The position numbers and the translations under genes are program-made. The notes beneath the pieces were generated by a model, which saw only the letters and a program-made list of their open reading frames with translations, made no database searches and was not told the DNA's origin. 35,926 bases of DNA from Endozoicomonas atrinae. Lineage in GTDB: Bacteria > Pseudomonadota > Gammaproteobacteria > Pseudomonadales > Endozoicomonadaceae. The stretch covers positions 1 through 35,926 of the forward strand of contig NZ_LUKQ02000038.1 of NCBI RefSeq assembly GCF_001647025.1, in the 5' to 3' direction. The stretch's first letter is position 1; the number at the start of each line of letters is the position of its first letter. This document shows, piece after piece, positions 1 through 8,900 of the stretch.

Positions 1-114
1 GAAAATCAACATCATTAAAACCTTCGGGTAGCTGTGGTCGACGAGACATCTGTTCTAGATAATGCATGGTAATGATGCCTAAGCATAGTTGGCGGCAGCT
101 TAAGGATTTAGAAA

Positions 115-687
115 ATGCGATTGGTATTACCCGTTGGCTCTGCTTCTTCTGAAGACTCGCCGTTTACAGTTTCTGATGTTGAATCCGGTGATACAGCAGA
201 TATTTCAGACTCTCAATACTATTCATATTCAGAGCTGCAGAAGGACACTGATATCGCTTCCGATGATGTGCTTTTGAGCGCTCGTTCGGAGGGTAAGACA
301 GACGATTTATCACAAGCAGTCGCCAGTATATCGTCAGAACCCGTTATCAGTAACAATGTAGAAACGGTTGTGAGTAATGATATTGAGCGCGTAGTGTCAT
401 CAATTGATGATACTGAAATAGTTGATGGCTCCAAAAGTATGAATAACGCCGTACCGCAGTGGGTATTGAAAGTCGCTGCATTCAAAAGATCAAAAAATGC
501 CTTAACGCTTCAGGCCGAATTACAGAAGCAGGGAATAGAATCGTTTATTGAAACCGTTGTCTCTGAAAATGGTGAACTATTCAGAATCTATGCTGGACCT
601 TCTGACAGTGACTTCGAAGCGGTAAAAGCAATGATTAAAAAAGAGTATGGGATAGTAGCGGGAAAAGTCAGTCCTTATAAAGGCTGA
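115..687 (+). CDS. SPOR-domain protein, no visible membrane anchor
   Basis: The last 75 or so residues of this 190-aa protein (from about residue 114, PQWVLKVAAF) look like a SPOR domain. This fold binds denuded glycan strands of septal peptidoglycan in DedD, FtsN, DamX and RlpA. Residues 1-110 are an acidic, Ser/Thr/Asp/Glu-rich low-complexity linker. DedD-type proteins normally begin with a transmembrane segment, but none is visible here. An in-frame TAG at 109-111 lies just before the ATG, so the reading frame cannot extend upstream. There is no clear Shine-Dalgarno sequence. The gene may be a 5'-truncated dedD-like gene or a soluble SPOR protein. The coding frame is supported by the domain match; the cellular role is inferred from the family. 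Confidence 0.7.
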   Translation: MRLVLPVGSASSEDSPFTVSDVESGDTADISDSQYYSYSELQKDTDIASDDVLLSARSEGKTDDLSQAVASISSEPVISNNVETVVSNDIERVVSSIDDTEIVDGSKSMNNAVPQWVLKVAAFKRSKNALTLQAELQKQGIESFIETVVSENGELFRIYAGPSDSDFEAVKAMIKKEYGIVAGKVSPYKG

Positions 688-691
688 CTTT
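664..691 (+). terminator. Inverted repeat overlapping the SPOR gene stop codon
   Basis: AAAGTCAG (664-671) can pair with CTGACTTT (684-691). CCTT and AAGG form an inner stem, and the TGA stop (685-687) lies in the right arm. The repeat ends in TTTT. It resembles a compact intrinsic terminator, but the T-tract is short. Confidence 0.45.
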
Positions 692-708
692 TCAGTGCCC
701 AGTGAAGA

Positions 709-734
709 GGCAGCTTTTTGCTCAGTAAGCTGCC
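709..734. terminator. Hairpin between convergent genes
   Basis: GGCAGCTT (709-716) and AAGCTGCC (727-734) form a perfect 8-bp stem with a 10-nt loop. It sits between the ends of the SPOR gene and glgP, which converge here. There is no long T-tract on either strand, so its strength as a terminator is uncertain. Confidence 0.45.
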
Positions 735-746
735 ACAAGCATCCTA

Positions 747-3188
747 TTATTTACTATTCCAAACCTTCTCTGCATAGTCTGCGATAGACCTATCCGAGGA
801 GAACCGGCCCAGCCGGGCGGTATTCAGAACGGCCTTACGCCACCAGAGCCTCGGCTTACGGAAGGTTTCGGACACTTCCTGCTGAGCTTCTCGATAACTC
901 TCAAAGTCAGCCAGCGCCATAAACTGATCACGATGCATCAGGTCTTCAGCAACGGGCTTCAGCAGGTCGGGTTTGTGCTGGCAGAAGGAGCCATTCATCA
1001 GGGAGTCAATGGCCCGTTTCAGTACAGGATTGCTCTCATAGTAATGGTATGGGTTGTAACCCTGCTGTTGCAGCGCGGCAATCTCATCAACGGTTTTTCC
1101 GAAGATAAAGATATTGTCATCACCCACCGCTTCGGCAATTTCCACGTTGGCACCGTCCAGGGTTCCGATGGTCAGCGCACCATTCAGACCCAGCTTCATA
1201 TTTCCGGTACCGGAGGCTTCAAAGCCCGCGGTGGATATCTGCTCGGAAAGGTCAGCAGCAGGAATAATCTGTTCCGCCAGACTGACGCGATAATCCGGCA
1301 GGAATACCACTTTCAGACGGTCATCCAAACGACGATCGTTGTTGATGACCTGGGCGATTTTGTTGATGGCCAGAATAATCTGCTTGGCCAGTACGTAGCC
1401 GGGTGCTGCCTTGGCACCAAAGACAAATACCCTTGGGGTATGGTCTGCGTCCGGGTTATCCAGCATTTCGTGATACAGGCTGATGATGTGCAACAGGTTT
1501 AACTGCTGACGCTTGTACTCGTGCAGTCGTTTAATTTGAACGTCAAACAGCGCATTCGGGTTAACGGTGACCTTGCACTCTTTCTCAATCAACCGAGCAA
1601 GCCGTTCCTTGTTTTTGAAACGGACGTTGGCGAATGCATCCAGGAAGTCTGGAGATTCAGCCAGAGGCGTCAGTTTTTCCAGCTGATCAAGATCAGTACG
1701 CCAATCAGTGCCTATATTGCGATCCAGCAGTCGTGCCAGACCCGGGTTACAGTGAGCCAGCCAGCGCCTTGGTGTTACACCGTTGGTAACGTTTACCAGC
1801 TTACCGGGGTACAGTGTATCAAACTCAGGGAACAGGTTGGCTTTTACCAGTCCGCTGTGCAGCGCGGCAACGCCATTGACCCGGCGACTGCCAATCACAG
1901 ACAGGTTGGCCATGCGGATCATGCGATCACCATTGTCCAGCTCTTCGAAGATACTGACTTTCTGGATGATCTCGAGATTGTCTCCCCATTGTTCCTTGGC
2001 TTCGCCATTCAGGAATACATAGTTGATCATCTCAATGATCTGCAGGTGTCTTGGGAGAATGCGGCCCAGCAGGGACGCGGACCATTTTTCCAGGGCTTCT
2101 GGCAGCAGGGTGTGGTTGGTGTAGTGACACATTTCCTGGGTGATGGCCCAGGCCTGGTTCCAGACCATGCCCTCTTCGTCCATCAGCAGGCGCATCAATT
2201 CAGGAATGGCTATGGCCGGGTGCGTGTCGTTCAATTGCAGGGCGTAGTGTTTTGCCAGGCTGCCCATTGGTAGCCCACGCTGTTTGTGCTGGCGGATAAT
2301 GTCTTTCAGGGAGCAGGCTGTGAAGAAGTACTGCTGAATCAGTCGCAGATCCTTACCCTGTGGAGTTGAGTCTTCTGGGTAGAGAACGCCGGAAATGGTA
2401 TCGCCATCCACCAGGTTGCGGCAGGCTTCCAGGTATTCACCCTGATTATACTTGTCCAGATCAATCGGGTAGGCACCGACCAGACTTTCCCAGAGACGCA
2501 GGCGGTTTACATATTGGCCTCCAAAGGATGGAATGGTGATATCCCATGGCACACCGAAGAGTTTTTTGCCAGGCACCCAGCGATTATTACCATCGCGATC
2601 CATTTCCATATGACCGAACAGGCCAATTTCTACGGTTTCTGATGGACGGCAGGTTTCCCATGGACTGCCAAATTCACGCCAGACATCGGGCATTTCTTTC
2701 TGGTAGCCATCCACGAAGGCCTGACGGAACAGCCCATAACGGTAGTTGATACCGTAACCGGTGGCTGGAATATTCTGGTTGGCCAGAGAATCCATAAAGC
2801 AGGCGGCCAGACGACCCAGACCACCATTGCCCAGCGACATGTCCCGCTCCTGATCCAGCACATCAGAAATGCGTACGCCGTGGGATTGCAGCAGAGTGGC
2901 TGCGGTTTCATAAAGGCCAAGGTTCATCAGGGCGTCGCCCAGCAGGCGTCCCATCAGGAATTCCATGGAGAGATAGCAGACATGACGATCCTGCTGGCTT
3001 TCATCCAGACTGCTCTGCTGCAGCTGGTCAAGATTGATGTCTCGCAGTGTCAGTGACAGTGCCTGCCACCAGTCGTGGGCTGTAGCGCGCTTTGGGGTAG
3101 TACCCAGCTCACGACGCAGGTGTTTTTCCAGTTCTACAGTGAATGTGTTGTGATCCATTAGTGGGGTTTCGCTCTTTTTCTGACTCAC
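747..3188 (-). CDS. glgP: Glycogen/maltodextrin phosphorylase
   Basis: This enzyme uses phosphate to release glucose-1-phosphate from the non-reducing end of alpha-1,4-glucans and depends on pyridoxal phosphate. The 813-aa length matches E. coli GlgP (815) and MalP (797). The cofactor signature EASGTGNMK..LN is intact, with the PLP lysine at residue 665. The MSLGNGGLGRLAAC and QLNDTHP blocks, typical of the family, are present. The start is GTG at 3188, chosen because AGGGA lies 8 nt upstream; the later ATG (residue 11) has no such site. It lies 100 bp downstream of malM on the same strand, with no obvious terminator between, so the two are probably co-transcribed. The mal setting suggests a MalP-like role on imported maltodextrins, but a role on stored glycogen cannot be excluded. 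Confidence 0.95.
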   Translation of the reverse strand: MSQKKSETPLMDHNTFTVELEKHLRRELGTTPKRATAHDWWQALSLTLRDINLDQLQQSSLDESQQDRHVCYLSMEFLMGRLLGDALMNLGLYETAATLLQSHGVRISDVLDQERDMSLGNGGLGRLAACFMDSLANQNIPATGYGINYRYGLFRQAFVDGYQKEMPDVWREFGSPWETCRPSETVEIGLFGHMEMDRDGNNRWVPGKKLFGVPWDITIPSFGGQYVNRLRLWESLVGAYPIDLDKYNQGEYLEACRNLVDGDTISGVLYPEDSTPQGKDLRLIQQYFFTACSLKDIIRQHKQRGLPMGSLAKHYALQLNDTHPAIAIPELMRLLMDEEGMVWNQAWAITQEMCHYTNHTLLPEALEKWSASLLGRILPRHLQIIEMINYVFLNGEAKEQWGDNLEIIQKVSIFEELDNGDRMIRMANLSVIGSRRVNGVAALHSGLVKANLFPEFDTLYPGKLVNVTNGVTPRRWLAHCNPGLARLLDRNIGTDWRTDLDQLEKLTPLAESPDFLDAFANVRFKNKERLARLIEKECKVTVNPNALFDVQIKRLHEYKRQQLNLLHIISLYHEMLDNPDADHTPRVFVFGAKAAPGYVLAKQIILAINKIAQVINNDRRLDDRLKVVFLPDYRVSLAEQIIPAADLSEQISTAGFEASGTGNMKLGLNGALTIGTLDGANVEIAEAVGDDNIFIFGKTVDEIAALQQQGYNPYHYYESNPVLKRAIDSLMNGSFCQHKPDLLKPVAEDLMHRDQFMALADFESYREAQQEVSETFRKPRLWWRKAVLNTARLGRFSSDRSIADYAEKVWNSK

Positions 3189-3288
3189 AAAGAAGTTCCC
3201 TGGCAGTGGTTATTTCTGTTGTTAGTTGAAACGCCAGATCATTTAATAAGGTTAGCGTTGGGCTGGCGTTACTCTGGCTTATCGTTGT

Positions 3289-4365
3289 TTACTCAAAAGC
3301 CCTGTCCATCTCACTGGCGAAGCGTTTGGCCTCATCAACCAGAAGCAGTGCCCGGTTACTGTCATTGGACTGAAGGGCGGAAATAATGCCGGAATTAAAA
3401 TAATGTCGCACTTTTTCGGCCGCATTGGCGTTATCGGCAGGTGAACCCGGCAGTTTCAAGGTGGTTTTATCCCGGCCATAGGCATTGATAAAGGTTTGCT
3501 CGGCCTGGCTGGCAGTAGTGATGGCCTCCTGACGAAGTTTCATGGCCCCAGCAACGTTGCCTTTTTCCAACTCAGACTGGATATGAAGAATGGCCTCATC
3601 AATCATGACTTCCACATTACCGTCACTTTTGATGGCCTTATGGGCAATGGTTGGCACCATTCTCAGCTTACTGTCGACCTCCATACTCTGTTGTGTCCTG
3701 ACGGTATCCGAGGTGATTGGGGTGAGCCTGATCAGAAGCTCTCCCTGGCTGACGTGCTTTGCCTCAATATCTGGTATGGGTGGCGCTACCTGTCCTCTGG
3801 CTTCAGCATAGGCTTTGGCTTCATTGAACAGTACGGTTGTGTCCTGACGCAGCTCATCGGTGGTGTAAACCACCAGATAGCGGGCCTTGTCACCAGCATT
3901 GATCTGCAGTGTAGTGCTGACATTCTCCGGGTTCAGGAACTGTCTCGGCTGGTAGATCATCTCATCGGCCGTCAGGCAATCCACTGTCTGATAGTTCTTA
4001 TCAAGCACCAGCACTTCCGGATAAAAGAGGGATCCACTGTTCATGTTTCTGTTGACCAGACTGGCTATCTCTACGGAGTATGGCGTTTGTTCTGGTAACT
4101 GATACCCGACAACCGGTGTTGTACCACCGGGCAGGTTCATTTTCTGGATGGATGCAGTAATGGCGCTGGACAGCTTTTTTTCAGAGGAAAGATCCAGAAG
4201 CCGATAGCTGACATCGGAAAAATCATGAATGATAGCTGGCTGCACAATAGCAGAGGATGTCTGCTCAGTTTTGTGAGCATTGTTAGCAGCGGTACAGCCG
4301 CCCAGTAGCGTTAACGGTATTATCCAGAGGATAGACTTCACTGTATTTCGCCCCCGACTCTTCAT
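3289..4365 (-). CDS. malM: MalM-like maltose operon lipoprotein
   Basis: The 358-aa protein resembles MalM, the maltose operon periplasmic protein, whose biochemical role is unclear. Recognisable family stretches are YSVEIASLVNRN, YPEVLVLDKNYQT, LVVYTTDELRQDT and AKAYAEARG; the C-terminal helical repeat (HYFNSGIISALQSNDSNRA) also fits. The N-terminus has basic residues, a hydrophobic core and LLGGC, a plausible lipobox with Cys24 followed by Thr. It may therefore be lipid-anchored, whereas E. coli MalM has an ordinary signal peptide. It is longer than E. coli MalM (306 aa). Divergent from lamB across a 409-bp control region and upstream of glgP. No strong ribosome binding site is seen before the ATG. 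Confidence 0.85.
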   Translation of the reverse strand: MKSRGRNTVKSILWIIPLTLLGGCTAANNAHKTEQTSSAIVQPAIIHDFSDVSYRLLDLSSEKKLSSAITASIQKMNLPGGTTPVVGYQLPEQTPYSVEIASLVNRNMNSGSLFYPEVLVLDKNYQTVDCLTADEMIYQPRQFLNPENVSTTLQINAGDKARYLVVYTTDELRQDTTVLFNEAKAYAEARGQVAPPIPDIEAKHVSQGELLIRLTPITSDTVRTQQSMEVDSKLRMVPTIAHKAIKSDGNVEVMIDEAILHIQSELEKGNVAGAMKLRQEAITTASQAEQTFINAYGRDKTTLKLPGSPADNANAAEKVRHYFNSGIISALQSNDSNRALLLVDEAKRFASEMDRAFE

Positions 4366-4474
4366 TTTTTATTCATCATTTGCTGTTTTCTACTTTGTCT
4401 GATTCATGACAGCGGAATGAATGGGTTGAATTTTACGTTGATTGTTTTAAATACAACAGGGTTAAAAATAAATT

Positions 4475-4480
4475 ATTAAA
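4475..4480 (-). promoter_or_regulatory. Candidate malM -10 element
   Basis: On the minus strand these bases read TTTAAT, 5 of 6 to TATAAT. They start 27.5 bp from the centre of the CRP-like site at 4502-4513. The LacI-type operator (4485-4498) would sit in the -35/-10 spacer, a position that fits direct repression of malM-glgP. No start site is mapped; this is inference. Confidence 0.35.
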
Positions 4481-4484
4481 TGTC

Positions 4485-4513
4485 TGTAAACGCTTACATG
4501 TTGATATGAGTCA
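4485..4513. promoter_or_regulatory. Composite LacI-type operator plus CRP-like site (copy 1)
   Basis: TGTAAACGCTTACA (4485-4498) is a LacI-family style palindrome with a central CG and one mismatch between arms. It is followed by TGATATGAGTCA (4502-4513), which fits the TGA-N6-TCA core of a CRP site. Their centres (4491.5 and 4507.5) are 16 bp apart, exactly as in the two other copies. It is the copy nearer malM. Confidence 0.7.
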
Positions 4514-4563
4514 CATTCATTCATCTTTTATCAATAAAAAAATAAAAAGATCTGATGATTTCA

Positions 4564-4591
4564 GTAAACGTTTACAGATTGATTTAAATCA
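4564..4591. promoter_or_regulatory. Composite LacI-type operator plus CRP-like site (copy 2, lamB)
   Basis: GTAAACGTTTAC (4564-4575) is a perfect 12-bp palindrome with a central CG. TGATTTAAATCA (4580-4591) is a perfect CRP-like palindrome. The centres (4569.5 and 4585.5) are 16 bp apart. The 20 bases from 4572 to 4591 are identical to 7418-7437 upstream of malE. The likely regulators are CRP and the LacI-family protein encoded at 6289-7308; that assignment is inference. Confidence 0.75.
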
Positions 4592-4614
4592 CAATTCTCT
4601 TACAACGGATTTCT

Positions 4615-4620
4615 TATAGT
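4615..4620 (+). promoter_or_regulatory. Candidate lamB -10 element (class II CRP promoter)
   Basis: TATAGT lies with its first base 29.5 bp after the centre of the CRP-like site. Transcription would start near 4627 and place CRP at about -41.5, the class II geometry. No good -35 hexamer is present, as expected for such promoters. The predicted leader is about 148 nt and contains a CTGCCC (4702-4707)/GGGCAG (4724-4729) hairpin. Confidence 0.6.
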
Positions 4621-4744
4621 TCTTTTCCCATAAGCAAACAGCAAGTCACAGCGAAGCAATTTAGCTAACAGCTCTGTCTGCTTTTGCCAGAACAGGTCAT
4701 TCTGCCCGGCTAGGGGAGCTGATGGGCAGGATTGACCGGATTAA

Positions 4745-6145
<1,401 letters not shown>

Positions 6146-6186
6146 TAATCGGCTGAAAATCTCCTGAAACTCCCTCGTGTTGCTAT

Positions 6187-6211
6187 GGCCGCCTCCGGGC
6201 GGTCTTTTTTT
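6187..6211 (+). terminator. Intrinsic terminator after lamB
   Basis: GGCCGCC (6187-6193) pairs with GGGCGGTC bases 6198-6204 (one G-U pair) around a TCCG loop, followed by seven T (6205-6211). This is a textbook rho-independent terminator. Confidence 0.9.
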
Positions 6212-6288
6212 AACTCCATATATGCAATAACATGGCCAGTGATTTTTTTCTTCTCCCCGATTTCAGTAAGGTCTCGTCGGAAAGCCGT

Positions 6289-7308
6289 ATGTCGACAGAG
6301 CAGGATGAGTCTTCCCAGAACCCTCAGGTAACCATTCATCACGTTGCAGCCTGTGCAGGGTTATCCATTGCCAGTGTCAGCCGGGCGCTGAATGGTGAAA
6401 AGTACGTTTCAGAGAAAACGCGCCAGAAAGTCATGGATGCGGTTCGTGAGTTGAATTATCAGCCGAACTACGTTGCGCGGCAGATGCATAGGCAGAAGCA
6501 GTTCTCGATTGGCGTCGTACTGGGCAAGGATGCGGGGACCTATACACCCTTTGCCATGAAAGTCTATGAGTCTCTGCAAGCATCGTTCCAGCAGCGGGGC
6601 TACAGGGCACGGCAGGCTCAGTTCCTGAAGAATGGCAAATTAAAGGATACGTCTGCAGGCTACATAACGATCGGACTGCACGAGTCTGATCCCCGCTATG
6701 AGGTCATGCACAATTCATCCTCTATTGTTCTGGATATTGGTGAGGCAAGAAAAAGCGGGCTCTGGGTTTCATCGAATGATCAGCAGGGTGGATATCTGGC
6801 CACTCAGCACCTGATCGAATCCGGTTGCCGTGATATTCATTTTATCTGTCTGCATGAAAAACACCGGGTATCGCGATTCCGTTATCACGGTTATCTGGAT
6901 GCAATCAGACAACATGGCTTGACAGTCTATGAACCGATTGCCGTTGGTGACGATGCAGGCACACCGGCACTGGACACCTACCGGTCACTGACCCGGCTTT
7001 TCCATGCAGGTCTTAAGGCGGATGGCTTTGTCTGTTTTGCGGATACCCTGGCCACCGGCGCCTGCTCAGCTGCCAGTGATTTTGGCTTGAAGATACCGGA
7101 TGACCTGTCAGTGATCGGCTATGACGGTATTGTTGGATACGGAAATATAGATCTGTCGTCTATTCGGCAGGACATTGATGGCCTGGCAGACAGTGCTGCA
7201 GAACTTTTAATTGATGCCATGAAAAGCGGTGAGATGAAAGGTCGCTCTCTTGATGTCAGCCTTACCGCTGGAAAAACCACCCGCCCTCATAAATCAATAG
7301 CCATATAA
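6289..7308 (+). CDS. LacI-family transcriptional regulator, probable maltose regulon control
   Basis: A DNA-binding regulator of 339 aa. The N-terminal helix-turn-helix and hinge helix cover about residues 14-65 (VTIHHVAACAGLSIASVSRALNG, then AVRELNYQPNYVARQM). A periplasmic-binding-protein-like sensor domain follows, ending with the usual DDLSVIGYDG block. The start is set at 6289, where GGAA lies a few bases upstream and homology begins soon after. An earlier in-frame ATG at 6232 lacks a ribosome binding site and would add 19 atypical residues. It lies between lamB and malE, and LacI-type palindromes occur at both promoters, so it is the likely pathway regulator. The ligand is unknown; maltose or maltodextrin is a guess from context. 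Confidence 0.92.
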   Translation: MSTEQDESSQNPQVTIHHVAACAGLSIASVSRALNGEKYVSEKTRQKVMDAVRELNYQPNYVARQMHRQKQFSIGVVLGKDAGTYTPFAMKVYESLQASFQQRGYRARQAQFLKNGKLKDTSAGYITIGLHESDPRYEVMHNSSSIVLDIGEARKSGLWVSSNDQQGGYLATQHLIESGCRDIHFICLHEKHRVSRFRYHGYLDAIRQHGLTVYEPIAVGDDAGTPALDTYRSLTRLFHAGLKADGFVCFADTLATGACSAASDFGLKIPDDLSVIGYDGIVGYGNIDLSSIRQDIDGLADSAAELLIDAMKSGEMKGRSLDVSLTAGKTTRPHKSIAI

Positions 7309-7321
7309 TCAATATGGCTAT
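7297..7321 (+). terminator. Inverted repeat overlapping the regulator stop codon
   Basis: ATAGCCATAT (7297-7306) and ATATGGCTAT (7312-7321) form a perfect 10-bp stem with a 5-nt loop. The stop codon (7306-7308) lies at the stem/loop boundary. The following T-run is weak (TTGCTGCTTT), so termination is possible rather than sure. Confidence 0.5.
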
Positions 7322-7408
7322 TTGCTGCTTTAACAAACAATCACATTCACATCAAATAAAACCTGTTCTTTAAATAACGTTGTTAAAGAAAAGTTAACAG
7401 AAAATTTC

Positions 7409-7437
7409 TGGAAACGCTTACAGATTGATTTAAATCA
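7409..7437. promoter_or_regulatory. Composite LacI-type operator plus CRP-like site (copy 3, malE)
   Basis: TGGAAACGCTTACA (7409-7422) is a LacI-type half-degenerate palindrome with a central CG. TGATTTAAATCA (7426-7437) is a perfect CRP-like palindrome. The centres (7415.5 and 7431.5) are again 16 bp apart. This site lies in the 313-bp gap before malE. Confidence 0.72.
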
Positions 7438-7460
7438 TCATCTTAAAAACGTGGCCGATG

Positions 7461-7466
7461 AATACT
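7461..7466 (+). promoter_or_regulatory. Candidate malE -10 element
   Basis: AATACT (4 of 6 to TATAAT) starts 29.5 bp after the CRP-like centre, the same distance as at lamB. It implies a start near 7473, CRP at -41.5, and a leader of about 149 nt. Confidence 0.5.
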
Positions 7467-7487
7467 TTCCCCGGTTCCACAGGAATG

Positions 7488-7556
7488 GTCAGGTTGTGCC
7501 TCTGATAATCAGTTTTTCTTAATTGATTCAGGAAACAGGCACTGAGTTAACCTGAC
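7488..7556 (+). other. Long stem-loop in the malE leader
   Basis: GTCAGGTT (7488-7495) pairs with AACCTGAC (7549-7556), and GTGCCT (7496-7501) pairs with AGGCAC (7537-7542). A 6-nt bulge separates the two helices on the 3' side. The result is a 14-bp stem with a 35-nt loop in the predicted untranslated leader. The function is unknown; mRNA stability or translational control are possible. Confidence 0.55.
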
Positions 7557-7621
7557 ATTCATAACAATTAGATCAGCGACCGAATACTAACTGTGTCCTC
7601 CGATGTTCCGGGAGTGGGGAA

Positions 7622-8815
7622 ATGAGCAAAACCAATAATATTTTCGTAAAAACTCTGGCGGCGGCTGTGGCTGCATCCACATTGTTTGCCGGCAGTGTTC
7701 AGGCTTTCAGTGAAGACGAACTGGTTATCTGGGTAGGGGGTGATAAGGCTTACAACGGTATTCGTGAAGTCGGCAAGCGTTTCGAGGAAGAAACCGGCAT
7801 TAAGGTGAAAGTTGAGATTCCTCAGAACATCACTGACCGCTTCCAGCAGGCAGCTTCTACCGGTGCTGGGCCTGACATCATGCTCTGGGCTCACGACCGC
7901 TATGGTGAGTGGGCTGCCAGTGGTCTGCTGGCACCAGTCAGCCCATCGGCAGAGTTTAAGGCGGATGTCGTAGAAAAAGGCTGGGAAGCCATGAGCTTTA
8001 AAGGCAAAACCTATGGTTACCCCATTTCCATGGAGTCCATCAGCCTGATTTATAACAAGGATATCATTCCTGAAGCGCCAGCCTCTTTTGAAGCCATGTT
8101 TGAGTTGAATAACAAGCTGGCGAAAAAAGACATCAAAACCATCATGTGGGATCAGGTCCAGCCTTATTTCACCATGCCAATGCTGGCTGCCAACGGTGGT
8201 TACCCATTCGCCTATGAGAATGGCAGTTACAACATCAAGAAGACCGGTGTAAATAACGACGGTGCCATGAAAGGTGCTCAGATGATCACCAAAATGATCG
8301 ACGCTGATGTTCTGCCGCGCGGTGTGGATTACGGTGTCATGGAGTCCACCTTTAACAATGGCAAAGTCGCCATGATGATCACTGGTCCATGGGCCTGGTC
8401 CAACCTGGACAAGAGTGGCATTAATTATGGTGTGGCTCCACTGCCGTCTATTGATGGCAGCCCATCCCGTGCATTTGTCGGCGTCTGGGGCGCAGCTCTG
8501 AATAACGCCAGTCCGAATCAGGCTTTGTCTGCCGAGTTCCTGGAAAACTATCTGCTCAGCATCGATGGTCTGAAAACCATGAACGCTGACGTTCCACTGG
8601 GTGCGGTGGCGAACAGGGAACTGATGGCTGAGCTGCAGAAGGACCCACGTATTGCCGCTACCTGGGCGAACGTTGAAGCCGGTCTGCTGATGCCGAACAT
8701 TCCGGAAATGGGCAAGTTCTGGTCTGCCATGGAATCTGCGCTGCGCAATATCACCAGTGGTCGCCAGGTGGCTGATGCGGCATTGAATGACGCAGCATCA
8801 CGCATCGTTAATTAA
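7622..8815 (+). CDS. malE: Maltose/maltodextrin-binding protein MalE
   Basis: This periplasmic receptor captures maltodextrins and delivers them to MalFGK2. The 397-aa precursor matches E. coli MalE (396). The signal peptide ends near GSVQA (residue 28). The mature part starts ELVIWVGGDKAYNGIREVGKRFE, the typical MalE beginning, and GPDIMLWAHDRYGEWA, a sugar-site block of this family, follows. The ATG is preceded by a strong GGAG/GGGGA site. Upstream lie the composite operator and a structured leader. A terminator follows directly, so malE should be made in excess over the membrane subunits, as is usual for binding proteins. Confidence 0.97.
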   Translation: MSKTNNIFVKTLAAAVAASTLFAGSVQAFSEDELVIWVGGDKAYNGIREVGKRFEEETGIKVKVEIPQNITDRFQQAASTGAGPDIMLWAHDRYGEWAASGLLAPVSPSAEFKADVVEKGWEAMSFKGKTYGYPISMESISLIYNKDIIPEAPASFEAMFELNNKLAKKDIKTIMWDQVQPYFTMPMLAANGGYPFAYENGSYNIKKTGVNNDGAMKGAQMITKMIDADVLPRGVDYGVMESTFNNGKVAMMITGPWAWSNLDKSGINYGVAPLPSIDGSPSRAFVGVWGAALNNASPNQALSAEFLENYLLSIDGLKTMNADVPLGAVANRELMAELQKDPRIAATWANVEAGLLMPNIPEMGKFWSAMESALRNITSGRQVADAALNDAASRIVN

Positions 8816-8833
8816 TTCTGATTGAGCCAACTT

Positions 8834-8874
8834 GCCGGTTTTTCCATTGGGATAAACCGGCTGCCTCTTTTTTT
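8834..8874 (+). terminator. Intrinsic terminator between malE and malF
   Basis: GCCGGTTT (8834-8841) and AAACCGGC (8854-8861) form a perfect 8-bp stem. Seven T follow (8868-8874) after a short spacer. It lies inside the malEFG operon and probably acts as a partial terminator that lowers malFG relative to malE. Confidence 0.75.
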
Positions 8875-8900
8875 GACCATTGTGCTTTCTGGAGTGTTCA

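Noticed and set aside
1-67. Open minus-strand frame at the left edge (possible start MHYLEQMSRRPQLPEGF)
   Set aside because: Only about 20 codons are visible, there is no good ribosome binding site and no recognisable product. It may still be the start of a gene outside the window.
933-2273. Long plus-strand frames of 189 and 250 codons over glgP
   Set aside because: They are antisense to a clear phosphorylase gene, have no domain features and no ribosome binding sites.
4713-4722. GGGGAGCTGA as a possible MalT box
   Set aside because: It departs from the GGGGA(T/G)GAGG pattern, is single and lies within the predicted leader rather than upstream of the promoter.
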